A stretch of 64,000 nt of DNA from Cellulomonas palmilytica. Its GTDB lineage: Bacteria; Actinomycetota; Actinomycetes; Actinomycetales; Cellulomonadaceae. The DNA lies in the NCBI RefSeq assembly GCF_021590045.1, contig NZ_CP062221.1, forward strand, positions 186,001 to 250,000, given 5' to 3'. The translations under genes were made by a program, and so were the position numbers. The notes under the pieces were generated by a model, which did not search any database, was not told where the DNA came from, and worked only from the letters and a program-made list of their open reading frames with translations. Positions 1 through 8,780 of the stretch are shown in pieces; within the stretch, counting starts at the first letter, position 1, and every line of letters begins with the position of its first letter.

Positions 1-963
1 GCGTCCCACCTCGCGTCCGGGCTCACCGGGCGTGCCCGTGGTCTCGTGCACCGCGGCACCGGCCTCGGGCAGCAGGTGCCCGGAGCCGTCGAGGTGCAGG
101 AACACCAGGCGCCGCGGCGGGCGGCCGAGGTTGTGCACGCGCGCGACCGTCTCCTGCCCGCGGTAGCAGCCCTTGTGCAGGTGGACGGCGGTGCGCAGCC
201 AGTCGAGCTCGTGCGGGATGGTCCGGTGGTCGACCTCGAACGCCGCGCGCGGGCGCCACGCCTCGACGCGCAGCGCCTCGCTGGCCCACGTCCCGGCGAG
301 CGGCCAGCCGGTCGCCTCCCGCGCCGCGACCTCGCGGGCCAGGTCCGCGCGGGGCACGAGCACCAGCCGCCAGGCGCGGTCCGCGCCCGGGTGCTCGTCG
401 GGCGCCGGCCCGTAGCGGGTGCCGCCCGCGGTGACCTGCGGCCACGGGTCGCGCCAGGTGACGGGCTCGTCGTCGCCGCCCTCGGCCGCGACGGGCTCGC
501 CGATCGCGGCCCACTCGTCGGTCACGTCGGCGATCTCGACGCGCAGCATGAACTTCATGCGGTCGAGCCACGCCGCGAGCGCCGCGGGCGTCTGCGTGAC
601 CAGCCACGTCGCCTCGCCGTCGTCGACGACCGCCGCGGCGTGCTCGACGTGACCGTGCGGGCTCAGCACCAGCAGCTCGGTGGAGGTGCGCGGGGGCAGG
701 TCCGCGAGCTGCGCGGTCGTGATCGAGTGCAGCCACGTCAGCCGGTCCGGCCCGGCGACGCGCACGACGCCGAGGTGCGACTGGTCGACGACCGCTCCCC
801 CGCGCGCGAGCGCGCGCTGCTCGGCGGTCGGGTCGCCGTAGTGCCACGCGACCCCCGCGTCCGGCCCGACGCCCTCGACCGCGCCGCGCCGCGCGAGCAG
901 CGGGCTGCGGTGCCGCGGCGCCTCGTACGACGCGGCCTCGACGGGGACGGCGGCCTCCGTCAT
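1..963 (-). CDS. ygfZ: YgfZ/GcvT-type folate-binding protein (3' end beyond window)
   Basis: Reads from an ATG at 963 to the left edge without a stop, so the C-terminus is missing (about 321 residues seen). The YgfZ signature is present as HKGCYRGQE near residue 264. Upstream, an N-terminal GcvT-like stretch contains WLHSITT. The family binds tetrahydrofolate and helps make or repair Fe-S clusters in some proteins. The gene lies 7 bases after the nitrobindin-like gene on the same strand and probably shares its transcript. Family assignment is firm; the physiological target is not visible. Confidence 0.93.
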   Translation of the reverse strand, partial: MTEAAVPVEAASYEAPRHRSPLLARRGAVEGVGPDAGVAWHYGDPTAEQRALARGGAVVDQSHLGVVRVAGPDRLTWLHSITTAQLADLPPRTSTELLVLSPHGHVEHAAAVVDDGEATWLVTQTPAALAAWLDRMKFMLRVEIADVTDEWAAIGEPVAAEGGDDEPVTWRDPWPQVTAGGTRYGPAPDEHPGADRAWRLVLVPRADLAREVAAREATGWPLAGTWASEALRVEAWRPRAAFEVDHRTIPHELDWLRTAVHLHKGCYRGQETVARVHNLGRPPRRLVFLHLDGSGHLLPEAGAAVHETTGTPGEPGREVGR

Positions 964-970
964 CGCGGGC

Positions 971-1594
971 TCAGGATCCCTCGACGCGCGACAGGCGCGC
1001 GGACGCGTACGACTGCATGGGCTGGCCGAACGCCGCCATGTCGTGCGCCCACATGAGCTCGCCGTTGACGAGCCCGTACAGGCGCTTGGCGGCGGTCACG
1101 TCGGCACCCGTCGCGGTGCGCGCGATGAGGTCGGACGCGAGGTCGATGCGGCCGTTGCCGACCGCGCCGACGTACACCGCGACGTGCCCGGACGGGTCGG
1201 CCAGGAGCGCCTCGACGGGGAACTGCTCGTCCGGCAGGTCCGCGGGCCGCTCCGGCGGCACGCGCCAGTACCCGGACTCCGTCGACCAGACCGGGCCGTC
1301 CTCGACGGCGACGTCGCTCGTCGGGCTCGCGGACGGCGCCTCGTCGTCACCCTCGGCGGTGGCCTCGGCGGACTCGCCCGCGAGCGCGGACGCGTCGTCC
1401 GGCGCGACGACGAGCCGGATGGTCGACGTGTAGGACAGGTACGGGCCGCCGTCGTGGTCGAACACGACGTCCTGCACGAACGCGGTCTCGTCGACCCCCG
1501 GGTAGCCGACGACGCCCTGGCCGTGCCAGCGGCCGACGAGCCAGGCGAGCGGGTACACCTCGGGCGCGAGCCCTTCGGGCAGCACGAAGGCCAT
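971..1594 (-). CDS. Nitrobindin-like (FABP/DUF1794) beta-barrel protein
   Basis: A 207-residue protein with the family's N-terminal GRWHGQGVVGYPGV motif (residues 21-34), forming a small lipocalin-like barrel. True nitrobindins bind ferric heme through a histidine near the C-terminus in a QPLQxH context. Here the matching stretch is QPMQSY and the position is Tyr196, so ordinary heme ligation is doubtful. An acidic, Ala/Ser-rich insert lies around residues 75-100. A GAGAGG Shine-Dalgarno precedes the ATG. It sits between a small membrane peptide and ygfZ in one minus-strand operon. Confidence 0.9.
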   Translation of the reverse strand: MAFVLPEGLAPEVYPLAWLVGRWHGQGVVGYPGVDETAFVQDVVFDHDGGPYLSYTSTIRLVVAPDDASALAGESAEATAEGDDEAPSASPTSDVAVEDGPVWSTESGYWRVPPERPADLPDEQFPVEALLADPSGHVAVYVGAVGNGRIDLASDLIARTATGADVTAAKRLYGLVNGELMWAHDMAAFGQPMQSYASARLSRVEGS

Positions 1595-1617
1595 GTGGTG
1601 CCTCTCGGGTCCGGGCG

Positions 1618-1725
1618 TCAGTTCTGCGACTTGAACAGGCGGAGCACCACGATGCCCGCCGTCCAGGCGATGGCGCCGGTGGCGAGGACCAGCAGACCGA
1701 TGAAGAGCCCCTCGAGCGCTGTCAT
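1618..1725 (-). CDS. Small single-pass membrane peptide
   Basis: A 35-codon ORF whose product is one hydrophobic helix (about residues 6-30) followed by a basic tail ending RLFKSQN. A TAGGAT hexamer at 1732-1737 lies 6 bases before the ATG, which fits a leaderless transcript; AGGA in the same place could also serve as a ribosome site. It is the first gene of the unit leading to the nitrobindin-like gene and ygfZ. Topology, promoter and third-position G/C all support it as real. I do not recognise a function. Confidence 0.65.
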   Translation of the reverse strand: MTALEGLFIGLLVLATGAIAWTAGIVVLRLFKSQN

Positions 1726-1828
1726 GGGGCGATCCTAACGACCTGACGGCGTCCTGCCCCCGCGGACGGCGACGACGCTCGTCACACCCGTGCGGGCGAG
1801 CACCCGGACGGTCGACCGGACGAGGCCG

Positions 1829-2563
1829 TCAGCCGACGAGCACGCGCCCGACGACGTACACGAGGATGCCGGTCACGGTGACGGGCAGGACGACCGCCGC
1901 GATCGACGGCAGCCGCCGCGCGAGCGTGTGCAGGTCGTCGAACAGCACGTGCAGCGACGAGACGAGCACGCCCACGGCGGCGCCGAGCACGACGCCCGCG
2001 ACGAGGTCGATGTCCGGCAGGACGAGCGCGGCGAGCGCACCCGCGCCCGTGGCGGCCAGCGTCGTGACGGTGGCCCCTGCCCAGCCCGCGAACGGCAGCG
2101 CGACGACCGCCGAGCCGACCGCGAGCGCGAGCGCGCCCACGACGACGATCGGCTCGCCGCCCGGCGTGCGGCCGATGGCGACCCAGCCGGCGACCGCGAC
2201 GGCGAGCAGCGTGCCGGTCACGGTGCCCGCGACGGACTCCACGAGCCGTTCGCGCCCACCTCGGCGCAGCAGCTCGTTGAGGAACGCGAGCAGGATCGTC
2301 GTCGCGAACACCACCGGCAGGTATCGCAGGTACGGCTGGTCGAGCACGTAGTGCACCGCGAGGACGGCGCCCGCGCCGCCGATCGCGATCACGGTCGCCG
2401 AGCCGGGCTTGAACGGCAGGCTCGCGAGCGACGGCCAGCCGATCGCGAACGCGAGCGCGAGGAGGCCCGCGACGACCGTGACGGGCAGGCCGCCGACGTA
2501 GCCGGCGACCGCGACGACGGCGGCGAGGGCGGCCGTGACGACCGCACGCGTGGCGAGCAGCAC
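1829..2563 (-). CDS. Conserved polytopic membrane protein
   Basis: 244 residues with roughly seven to eight hydrophobic helices separated by short Arg-containing loops such as [14 protein letters not shown]. No catalytic motif is recognised. It starts with GTG at 2563. The next 290 bases lead to glnR on the opposite strand, so the two are divergent. I cannot assign a transporter family; 'conserved integral membrane protein' is as far as the sequence goes. Confidence 0.8.
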   Translation of the reverse strand: MLLATRAVVTAALAAVVAVAGYVGGLPVTVVAGLLALAFAIGWPSLASLPFKPGSATVIAIGGAGAVLAVHYVLDQPYLRYLPVVFATTILLAFLNELLRRGGRERLVESVAGTVTGTLLAVAVAGWVAIGRTPGGEPIVVVGALALAVGSAVVALPFAGWAGATVTTLAATGAGALAALVLPDIDLVAGVVLGAAVGVLVSSLHVLFDDLHTLARRLPSIAAVVLPVTVTGILVYVVGRVLVG

Positions 2564-2710
2564 GGTCCGCTACCGCCCGTCCACCGCTCGGCCGACCGGT
2601 CGGCGAGACGCGGCGCGCACGCCGACGAGCACGCCCGCACGGGGCATCGAGACGGTCGGGACCTGGGGGAGCACGGCCGACAGTCTCGCAGATGCCCGGA
2701 CCGGTGCCGC

Positions 2711-2754
2711 GGGATCAGCGCGGGATCACGGCGGGATCACCCGAGGATCACCCG
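2711..2754. promoter_or_regulatory. Four 11-bp direct repeats upstream of glnR
   Basis: GGGATCA-like cores start at 2711, 2722, 2733 and 2744, an exact 11-base period (fourth copy AGGATCA). Direct repeats one helical turn apart are the usual binding geometry of OmpR/PhoB-family regulators. The array lies about 100 bases before the glnR start and about 150 before the divergent membrane-protein gene. That it is a regulator site is inference. Confidence 0.5.
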
Positions 2755-2856
2755 TGCGTGCAGGTCACCGACGCGCCGGGCCGACTCCCGGACGCCCGTC
2801 CGCCAGGGGCGGCGCACGCGGTAGCGTGTCCCCACTCGCCGCAGGGAGGTTCCACG

Positions 2857-3579
2857 GTGGCAGACCTTCTGCTCCTGACCCCGGCGTCCGGTGGATCGGC
2901 ACAGGTGCTGCCGGCGCTCGGGCTGCTGTCCCATCGCGTGCGCGTGCTGCCTGTCGAGCCCTCGGCGCTGGTCGACGCGCCGGACGCGGACATCGTCGTG
3001 CTGGACGCGCGCCGCGACCTGGTCACCGCGCGCACCACCTGTCGGCTGCTGCGCGCCACGGGCCTGGCGGTCCCCCTCGTGCTCGTCCTCACGGAGGGCG
3101 GCCTGACGGTCGTCACGGCCGAGTGGGGCGCCGACGACATCGTCCTCGACTCGGCCGGACCGGCGGAGGTCGAGACGCGGTTCCGCCTCGTCATGGAGCG
3201 GGCCGCGGTCTCGGGCTACGACGAGGCGCCGCAGGAGATCTCGTCGGGCGAGCTGACGATCGACGCGGGCGGCTACACCGCACGCCTGCGCGGCCGCCCG
3301 CTCGACCTGACGTACAAGGAGTTCGAGCTCCTGAAGTACCTGGTGCAGCACCCGGGCCGCGTGTTCACGCGCGCCCAGCTGCTGCAGGAGGTCTGGGGCT
3401 ACGACTACTACGGGGGCACCCGCACGGTCGACGTGCACGTGCGGCGCCTGCGCGCGAAGCTCGGCCCGGAGCACGAGCAGCTCATCGGGACCGTCCGCAA
3501 CGTCGGCTACCGCTTCGACCCGCCGAAGGACCGTCGAGCCACGGGGGACCGTGACAACGTCACCGAACCGGCCGTCTGA
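2857..3579 (+). CDS. glnR: GlnR-type orphan OmpR-family nitrogen regulator
   Basis: 240 residues. The degenerate receiver domain (1-120) keeps the GlnR signatures [10 protein letters not shown] and [18 protein letters not shown] and the conserved Asp50. A winged-helix domain (about 130-228) carries [25 protein letters not shown] and [15 protein letters not shown]. In other actinobacteria GlnR controls nitrogen assimilation genes and acts without a cognate kinase. GTG at 2857 is chosen because AGGGAGGT ends 6 bases before it and the receiver fold begins directly there. A TAGCGT -10-like element is at 2822. The gene overlaps nhaA by 29 bases. Confidence 0.9.
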   Translation: MADLLLLTPASGGSAQVLPALGLLSHRVRVLPVEPSALVDAPDADIVVLDARRDLVTARTTCRLLRATGLAVPLVLVLTEGGLTVVTAEWGADDIVLDSAGPAEVETRFRLVMERAAVSGYDEAPQEISSGELTIDAGGYTARLRGRPLDLTYKEFELLKYLVQHPGRVFTRAQLLQEVWGYDYYGGTRTVDVHVRRLRAKLGPEHEQLIGTVRNVGYRFDPPKDRRATGDRDNVTEPAV

Positions 3580-4882
3580 CCCCGCCGACGAGAGCACCCG
3601 TCGCCGACCCGAGCTGTTCTCCCGCCTCACCCCCGGAGGCGAGCGCAACCTCGCCGACACGCTGCGCGGCGAGCGCGCGGGTGGCGTGCTGCTGCTCGTC
3701 GGCACGGTCGTCGCGCTCGTGTGGGCGAACGTCTGGCCCGACGCGTACGCGGCCGTGTCGCACACCGTCGTCGGGCCGCACGCGCTGCACCTCGACCTGA
3801 CGCTCGCGCAGTGGGCGACCGACGGGCTGCTCGCGGTGTTCTTCTTCGTCGTGGGGCTCGAGCTCGCGCGTGAGCTGACGGTCGGCGAGCTGCGGCACCC
3901 GGCGACGGCGGTCGTGCCGATCGTCGCGGCCGTGGGCGGCATGGTCGCCCCCGCGCTGCTGTACCTGGCGGTCAACCTGTCGCGCGACGGCGGCGCGGCC
4001 GAGGGCTGGGCGGTGCCGACCGCGACCGACATCGCGTTCGCGGTGTCCGTCCTCGCGCTCGTCGGCCGCGGCCTGCCCGCCGCGCTGAGGGCGTTCCTGC
4101 TCACGCTCGCGGTCGTCGACGACCTGCTGGCCATCCTCGTGATCGGCACGTTCTACACCGAGTCGCTCGCGTGGCTGCCGCTGGCCGGCGCGGTCGCGTG
4201 CGTCGCGGTGTTCACCGTGCTCGTGCGGCGTCGGCGCACCACCGCGTGGCTGCTCGTGCCGCTCGGCGTGCTCGCCTGGGCCCTGCTGCACGCGTCCGGC
4301 GTGCACGCGACGCTCGCGGGCGTCGCCCTCGGGCTCGTCGTGCCCGCGAGCCCTGCCGCGACGGCCCGCGCGCACGGCCTGGCCGCCGAGCCGGAGCAGT
4401 CGCTCGCGGAACGCTGGGAGCACGTGTGGCGGCCCGTGTCCGCGGGCGTCGCCGTGCCGGTGTTCGCGCTGTTCGCCGCGGGCGTGACGATCTCCTCGGA
4501 CGTCGTGCGCGACGCGCTGTCCGACCCCGTCGCCCAGGGGGTCGCGCTCGGGCTCGTCGTCGGCAAGCCGCTCGGCATCGTCGGTGTCACGTGGCTCGTC
4601 GCGACGTTCACGCGCGCCCGCCTCGCGCCGGGGCTGCGCTGGGGCGACGTGCTCGGTGTGGGTCTCGTGGCCGGCATCGGGTTCACGGTCTCGCTCCTCG
4701 TCGCCGAGCTCGCGTTCGGCGAGGGGTCCCCGCACGACGAGCACGCGGTCCTCGCCGTGCTCACGGCCTCCCTCGCGGCCGCGCTCGTCGGCGGTACCGT
4801 GCTCGCAGCGCGTGGCCGGCGGCTGCGCGCGAGCACCGACCTCTCGGGCACCGAGCCGCCCTCGTCACCGCCGAACGGATAG
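3551..4882 (+). CDS. nhaA: NhaA-type Na+/H+ antiporter
   Basis: 443 residues with about twelve membrane helices. The NhaA ion-binding residues are visible: Asp160 in ATDIAFA, the Asp190-Asp191 pair in [10 protein letters not shown], and the late-helix lysine in VVGKPLGIV. It exports Na+ in exchange for protons across the cytoplasmic membrane and supports pH and salt balance. The C-terminal tail is Ser/Pro-rich. The GTG start lies inside the last codons of glnR, so translation is probably coupled to the nitrogen regulator. Confidence 0.93.
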   Translation: MTTSPNRPSDPADESTRRRPELFSRLTPGGERNLADTLRGERAGGVLLLVGTVVALVWANVWPDAYAAVSHTVVGPHALHLDLTLAQWATDGLLAVFFFVVGLELARELTVGELRHPATAVVPIVAAVGGMVAPALLYLAVNLSRDGGAAEGWAVPTATDIAFAVSVLALVGRGLPAALRAFLLTLAVVDDLLAILVIGTFYTESLAWLPLAGAVACVAVFTVLVRRRRTTAWLLVPLGVLAWALLHASGVHATLAGVALGLVVPASPAATARAHGLAAEPEQSLAERWEHVWRPVSAGVAVPVFALFAAGVTISSDVVRDALSDPVAQGVALGLVVGKPLGIVGVTWLVATFTRARLAPGLRWGDVLGVGLVAGIGFTVSLLVAELAFGEGSPHDEHAVLAVLTASLAAALVGGTVLAARGRRLRASTDLSGTEPPSSPPNG

Positions 4883-4892
4883 GTTCACGACG

Positions 4893-5828
4893 ATGACCAC
4901 CGTCGACTCCGCCACGCTCCTGATCGAGGGGCCGTGGCAGCACCGGTTCGTCTCCGCGAACGGCGCGCGGTTCCACGCCGCGGTCGCCGGGCCGGACGAC
5001 CGGGACGTCCCGCTCGTCGTGCTCCTGCACGGCGTGCCGCAGTTCTGGTGGGCGTGGCGTCACCAGCTGCCCGCGCTCGCTGAGGCCGGGTACCGCGTGG
5101 CCGCGCTCGACGTGCGCGGCACGGGCGGCTCGGACAAGCCGCCGCAGGGGTACGACGTGCCGACGCTCGCCGCCGACGTCGCGGGGGTCGTGCGGTCGCT
5201 GGGCGCGAGCTCGGCCGTCGTCGTCGGCACCGGGACGGGTGGGTCCGTCGCGTGGGCGATGCCCGCGCTGCAGCCCGCCGCGACGCGCGCCATCGCCGTG
5301 CTGTCCTCCCCGCACCCGCTCGACGCCGTGCGCCGACCCTGGACCACGTTCCGCCCCGCGGCGGCGCGGCGCCTCGCGTACGTGCAGCTGCCGTCCCTGC
5401 CCGAGCGCGCGCTGACCCGCGGCGACCTCGCGCACCGGATGCTCGTCGAGTGGGGTGGCGGGCAGTGGCTCGACCGCGCGACCGAGCGCACCTACCTCGA
5501 GGCGCTGCGCGTGCCGTTCGCGGCGCACTCGCAGCTCGAGCAGCTGCGCTGGCTGGGCCGCTCCGCACCGCGCCCCGACGGCCGCCGGTTCGCGGCGGGC
5601 CTGCGGCGCACGCGGCCCACGCCCGTGCTGCACCTGCACGGCTCGCGCGACGGGCTGTTCAGCTCGCGGTCGGTCGCCCTCACGCGCGAGACGTCGGCGC
5701 TCGTCGGCGCGGACTACACGTACGAGCTCGTCGCGGGTGCGGGGCACTACCTGGCGGAGCAGGAGCCCGAGCTCGTCACGCGCTCGCTGCTCACGTGGCT
5801 GCGTCGTGTCGCGCCGCTGGAGCCCTGA
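4893..5828 (+). CDS. Epoxide-hydrolase-like alpha/beta hydrolase lacking its nucleophile
   Basis: 311 residues with the alpha/beta-hydrolase fold and epoxide-hydrolase hallmarks: oxyanion motif LLHGVPQFWWAWRHQ (44-58), RGTGGSDKP (75-83), a late acid in GSRDGLF, and a catalytic-type His in GAGHYLAEQEPE. The nucleophile elbow reads VGTGTGG (111-117) instead of VGHDWGG or VGHSMGG. The nucleophile position (114) is Gly, so the standard mechanism is not possible. In mycobacteria an active homologue (EphE type) lies near nth, so this looks like an orthologue that lost or changed catalysis. It starts 10 bases after nhaA and converges on nth. Confidence 0.85.
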   Translation: MTTVDSATLLIEGPWQHRFVSANGARFHAAVAGPDDRDVPLVVLLHGVPQFWWAWRHQLPALAEAGYRVAALDVRGTGGSDKPPQGYDVPTLAADVAGVVRSLGASSAVVVGTGTGGSVAWAMPALQPAATRAIAVLSSPHPLDAVRRPWTTFRPAAARRLAYVQLPSLPERALTRGDLAHRMLVEWGGGQWLDRATERTYLEALRVPFAAHSQLEQLRWLGRSAPRPDGRRFAAGLRRTRPTPVLHLHGSRDGLFSSRSVALTRETSALVGADYTYELVAGAGHYLAEQEPELVTRSLLTWLRRVAPLEP

Positions 5829-5834
5829 CGCGCG

Positions 5835-6599
5835 TCAGCCCTTGAGCAACGCCTGAGCCTTCACCGGGTCGGTCTCGCCGATGCCCGCCGACGGGCACAG
5901 CCGCACCAGCGGGCACGCCCCGCACGCCGGCCGCCGCGCGTGGCACGTGCGACGCCCGTGGAAGATCAGCCGGTGGCACGCCATGGTCCAGTCGCGCCGC
6001 GGCAGCAGCGCACCGAGCTCACGCTCGACGACCAGCGGGTCCTCGCTCGCGGTGTACCCCAACCGCCGGGACAGCCGCAGCACGTGCGTGTCCGTGGTGA
6101 TGCCGGGGACGCCGTACGCGTTGCCCAGCACGACGTTCGCGGTCTTGCGGCCCACGCCCGGGAGAGTCACCAGCTTGTCGAGCCGGCGCGGCACCGTCCC
6201 GCCGAACTGCTCGACGAGCGCGCGCGACAGGCCTGTGACGGCCTTCGCCTTCGCGCGGAAGAACCCGAGCGGCTTGAGGATCGCCTCGAGCTCGTCCGGG
6301 TCCGCGGCCGCGAGCTCCGCCGGGCCGGGGTACCGCGCGAACAGCTCGGGCGTGGTCGCGTTCACGCGCACGTCCGTGGTCTGCGCGGACAGGACGGTCG
6401 CGACGAGGAGCGTGAACGCGTCCGTGAAGTCGAGCTCGCACCGTGCGTCCGGGTACCGCTCCGCGAGGAGCCGGTCGGCACGCCGCGCGCGGCGGGTGCG
6501 GGCGAGGGGGGACTCGGTCGGGAGGTCGGTCGGGAGGTCGGTCGGGAGGCTGGTCGGGAGGCTGGTCGGGAGCTCGGGCCCCGCGGCGCTCGTCGTCAC
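5835..6599 (-). CDS. nth: Endonuclease III (DNA glycosylase/AP lyase)
   Basis: 254 residues. The HhH motif LPGVGRKTANVVLG contains the catalytic Lys, the catalytic Asp is in TDTHVLRL, and the 4Fe-4S ligands are C-x6-C-x2-C-x5-C near the C-terminus. It removes oxidised pyrimidines in base-excision repair. The GTG at 6599 is preferred because a TACGCT -10 hexamer at 6606-6611 lies 6 bases upstream (leaderless) and no good Shine-Dalgarno exists. The N-terminus before the conserved domain is a run of LPTS/LPTD repeats encoded by a 12-bp tandem repeat. Confidence 0.93.
   Translation of the reverse strand: MTTSAAGPELPTSLPTSLPTDLPTDLPTESPLARTRRARRADRLLAERYPDARCELDFTDAFTLLVATVLSAQTTDVRVNATTPELFARYPGPAELAAADPDELEAILKPLGFFRAKAKAVTGLSRALVEQFGGTVPRRLDKLVTLPGVGRKTANVVLGNAYGVPGITTDTHVLRLSRRLGYTASEDPLVVERELGALLPRRDWTMACHRLIFHGRRTCHARRPACGACPLVRLCPSAGIGETDPVKAQALLKG
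6516..6575 (-). repeat. 12-bp minisatellite in the start of nth
   Basis: Five near-identical units of GGTCGGGAGGTC/GGTCGGGAGGCT. The unit length is a multiple of three and, read on the minus strand, gives tandem Leu-Pro-Thr-Ser/Asp tetrapeptides in the nth N-terminus without breaking the frame. Confidence 0.9.
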
Positions 6600-6774
6600 C
6601 CCGCCAGCGTAGGTGCGGCCACCGACACCGCGCGCTGACCTGGACGGACGCCCAGCAGCCGCCTGCGTTGCTCCCCCAGGGTGACGTGAGCAACACCACG
6701 GGACCAAACGTTCAAGCCGGACGTCCGGTCTGCCGTTGACCCAGTGGTCAGCGGGACGAGGAGGACGTACCACG

Positions 6775-7188
6775 ATGACACCTGGGGGCGATCACGCAGT
6801 CCGCAGCCTGCGCCTCGACCGGCGCGCGCTGCGCGCCGAGTGCCAGCGCGTCGGCTGGTGGCGACGGCTCGTACGCGCACGTCTCGACCTCGCGGTGGCG
6901 GCCGCCGCACGGCCCGCACCGCTCGGCGAGGACGTCGCGTTCCAGCTGCCGCTCGACGTCACGCTCGGCGTGCCGCGCATGGGCGAGCTCGAGCGCCTGC
7001 TGCCCGACCTGCAACCGAGCGACGTTCCCGCGATCGACCGGCTGCGCGCGCTCGACGAGCAGCTCGCGCTCTACGAGCAGGGCGTCACGGAGGCGCTCGC
7101 CCGCACCACGGACCGCCTGATCTCGCGACTCGCGGACCACCCCGCGTGCGCGGGCGACGTGGTGGCCACGCCTCCGGTCCGCCGCTGA
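6775..7188 (+). CDS. Conserved hypothetical protein between nth and crp
   Basis: 137 residues, soluble, Arg-rich at the N-terminus, with a helical middle containing LPLDVTLGVPRMGELERLL and a helical C-terminus. The start is the ATG at 6775 preceded by GAGGAGGA at 6758-6765. It is divergent from nth and 127 bases upstream of crp. I recognise no domain. Position and codon use support a real gene. Confidence 0.75.
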   Translation: MTPGGDHAVRSLRLDRRALRAECQRVGWWRRLVRARLDLAVAAAARPAPLGEDVAFQLPLDVTLGVPRMGELERLLPDLQPSDVPAIDRLRALDEQLALYEQGVTEALARTTDRLISRLADHPACAGDVVATPPVRR

Positions 7189-7315
7189 CCTGACCGCTCG
7201 AACAGGACAGCGACGCCGGATGCGGCAGACTGTGGCGTGGATCTCGACGTGGCCGGGCCTCGGCGCGCCGGGTGAACCGGACACACCGAGCAGGATCGAG
7301 ACGAAGGAGCGTGGC

Positions 7316-7993
7316 GTGGCTGAGGACGTCGTGCTGTCAGCACCGCTGTTCGCGGGACTGGACGAGGAATCGGCACTCGCGCTGGTCGCGAGCATGACCC
7401 CGCTCGAGATGGTGCGAGGCGACGTGCTGTTCCACGAGGGCGAGCCGGGCGACCGGCTCTACATCGTGCGGGACGGCAAGATCAAGCTCGGCCGACGCTC
7501 GACCGACGGGCGGGAGAACCTGCTCGCCGTGCTCGGCCCGGGCGAGATGTTCGGCGAGCTGTCCATGTTCGACCCGGGCCCCCGCACCGCCACCGCGACC
7601 GTCGTCGCCGACGCGGTGCTGCTCGAGCTCGACCACGACGAGCTGGTCCGCTGGCTCGCCGACAAGCCCGACGTCGCCCGCCACCTGCTGCAGGCGCTCG
7701 CGCGCCGGCTGCGCCGCACCAACGAGGCGCTCGCCGACCTCGTGTTCTCCGACGTCCCGGGTCGCGTGGCGAAGGCGCTGCTCGACCTGTCGACGCGGTT
7801 CGGCGAGCAGGTCGACGAGGGTGTGCGCGTCGCGCACGACCTCACGCAGGAGGAGCTCGCGCAGCTCGTCGGCGCGTCGCGCGAGACCGTGAACAAGGCC
7901 CTCGCCGACTTCGCGGCCCGCGGGTGGGTCCGCCGCGAGGGCCGCGCGGTCGTCCTGCTGGACATCGACCGCCTGGAGCGCCGCGCCCGCTGA
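7316..7993 (+). CDS. crp: Crp/GlxR-type cyclic-nucleotide-responsive regulator
   Basis: 225 residues. The cyclic-nucleotide-binding barrel (about 10-120) has FHEGEPGDRLYIVRDG and the phosphate-binding cassette MFGELSMFDPGPRTATATV. A Crp-type helix-turn-helix (about 160-215) contains LTQEELAQLVGASRETVNKAL. It closely resembles mycobacterial Crp and corynebacterial GlxR, global regulators of carbon metabolism and growth. GTG at 7316 is chosen because AAGGAGC ends 5 bases before it. A 16-bp hairpin terminator follows. Confidence 0.93.
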   Translation: MAEDVVLSAPLFAGLDEESALALVASMTPLEMVRGDVLFHEGEPGDRLYIVRDGKIKLGRRSTDGRENLLAVLGPGEMFGELSMFDPGPRTATATVVADAVLLELDHDELVRWLADKPDVARHLLQALARRLRRTNEALADLVFSDVPGRVAKALLDLSTRFGEQVDEGVRVAHDLTQEELAQLVGASRETVNKALADFAARGWVRREGRAVVLLDIDRLERRAR

Positions 7994-8010
7994 CGCCCCC
8001 GCACGGACGA

Positions 8011-8048
8011 CGAAGGCGGCCCGGACGCACGTGTCCGGGCCGCCTTCG
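8011..8048 (+). terminator. Hairpin terminator after crp
   Basis: Perfect 16-bp inverted repeat (8011-8026 with 8033-8048) and a 6-base loop. It has no T-run, as is usual in high-G+C actinobacteria. It lies between the convergent crp and RidA genes and can serve both. Confidence 0.85.
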
Positions 8049-8067
8049 CGTGTCGTGGGTCCTGCGG

Positions 8068-8556
8068 TCAGCCCGCGAGCTCGACGACGATCTCGACCTC
8101 CACCGGGGAGTCCAGCGGCAGCACCGCGACGCCGACGGCGGAGCGGGCGTGCACGCCCGCGTCGCCCAGCACGTCGTGCAGCAGCAGGCTCGCGCCGTTG
8201 ACGACCGCAGGCTGACCCGTGAACGACGGGTCGCTCGCGACGAACCCGACGACCTTGACCACGCGCGTGATCCGGTCGAGCGCGTCCGCACCCGCCGGAC
8301 CGCCCTCGCTCTCGACGAGCGCGGCCACCGCCGCGAGCGCGTTGAGCGCCGCGGTGCGGGCCAGCACGGTCGCCTCGTCGGGACCCACCTGCGCCCCCAC
8401 CTTGCCGGTGGTCGGCAGCGCACCGTCGACGAACGGCAGCTGCCCGGACGTGTGCACGTGGACGCCGCTGCGGACCGCGGGGACGTACGCCGCGACGGGC
8501 GCGGACACCGCCGGGAGCGTGAGCCCGAGGTCGGCGAGCCGCTGCGCGGCACCCAT
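8068..8556 (-). CDS. RidA-family (YjgF/UK114) protein
   Basis: 162 residues with the RidA trimer fold: VHTSGQLPFVDG near the N-terminus, TAALNALAAVAALV in the middle, and the C-terminal LPLDSPVEVEIVVEL. RidA proteins hydrolyse reactive enamine/imine intermediates, but this long actinobacterial subgroup has no proven substrate. Its ATG overlaps the stop of the DUF4177 gene (TGATG), so the two are translationally coupled. Confidence 0.9.
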   Translation of the reverse strand: MGAAQRLADLGLTLPAVSAPVAAYVPAVRSGVHVHTSGQLPFVDGALPTTGKVGAQVGPDEATVLARTAALNALAAVAALVESEGGPAGADALDRITRVVKVVGFVASDPSFTGQPAVVNGASLLLHDVLGDAGVHARSAVGVAVLPLDSPVEVEIVVELAG

Positions 8557-8714
8557 CAGGAGTCCAGCGGGCGCTTGAGGTAGGCGACGAGGCCGTCACC
8601 GGGCCCCGGGACCACCTGGACGAGCTCCCAGCCGTCGGAGCCCCACTGGTCGAGGATCGCCTTGGTCATGTGGATGATGAGGGGGACGGTCGCGTACTCC
8701 CACTTGGTCGCCAT
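8556..8714 (-). CDS. DUF4177-type small protein
   Basis: 52 residues, starting with MATKWEYATVPLI and containing WGSDGWELVQVV and the end AYLKRPLDS. This is the pattern of DUF4177 proteins, whose function is unknown. A TAGGGT hexamer at 8721-8726 lies 6 bases before the ATG, indicating a leaderless transcript. Its stop overlaps the RidA start. Confidence 0.85.
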   Translation of the reverse strand: MATKWEYATVPLIIHMTKAILDQWGSDGWELVQVVPGPGDGLVAYLKRPLDS

Positions 8715-8780
8715 GCGCCCACCCTAGCCAGCCGCGCGCACCGCGGCCGCCGCCGGTCGGTCCGAGCCCGGCCGAGCTCG

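Noticed and set aside
1790..2824. Plus-strand open frame opposite the membrane protein at 1829-2563
   Set aside because: Arg/Asp/His-rich translation typical of antisense frames. The minus-strand frame gives clear membrane helices.
6686..6699. Crp/GlxR binding site between nth and the gene at 6775
   Set aside because: GTGAGCAACACCAC matches only one half-site well (GTGA...CAC). It is too weak to report without binding data.
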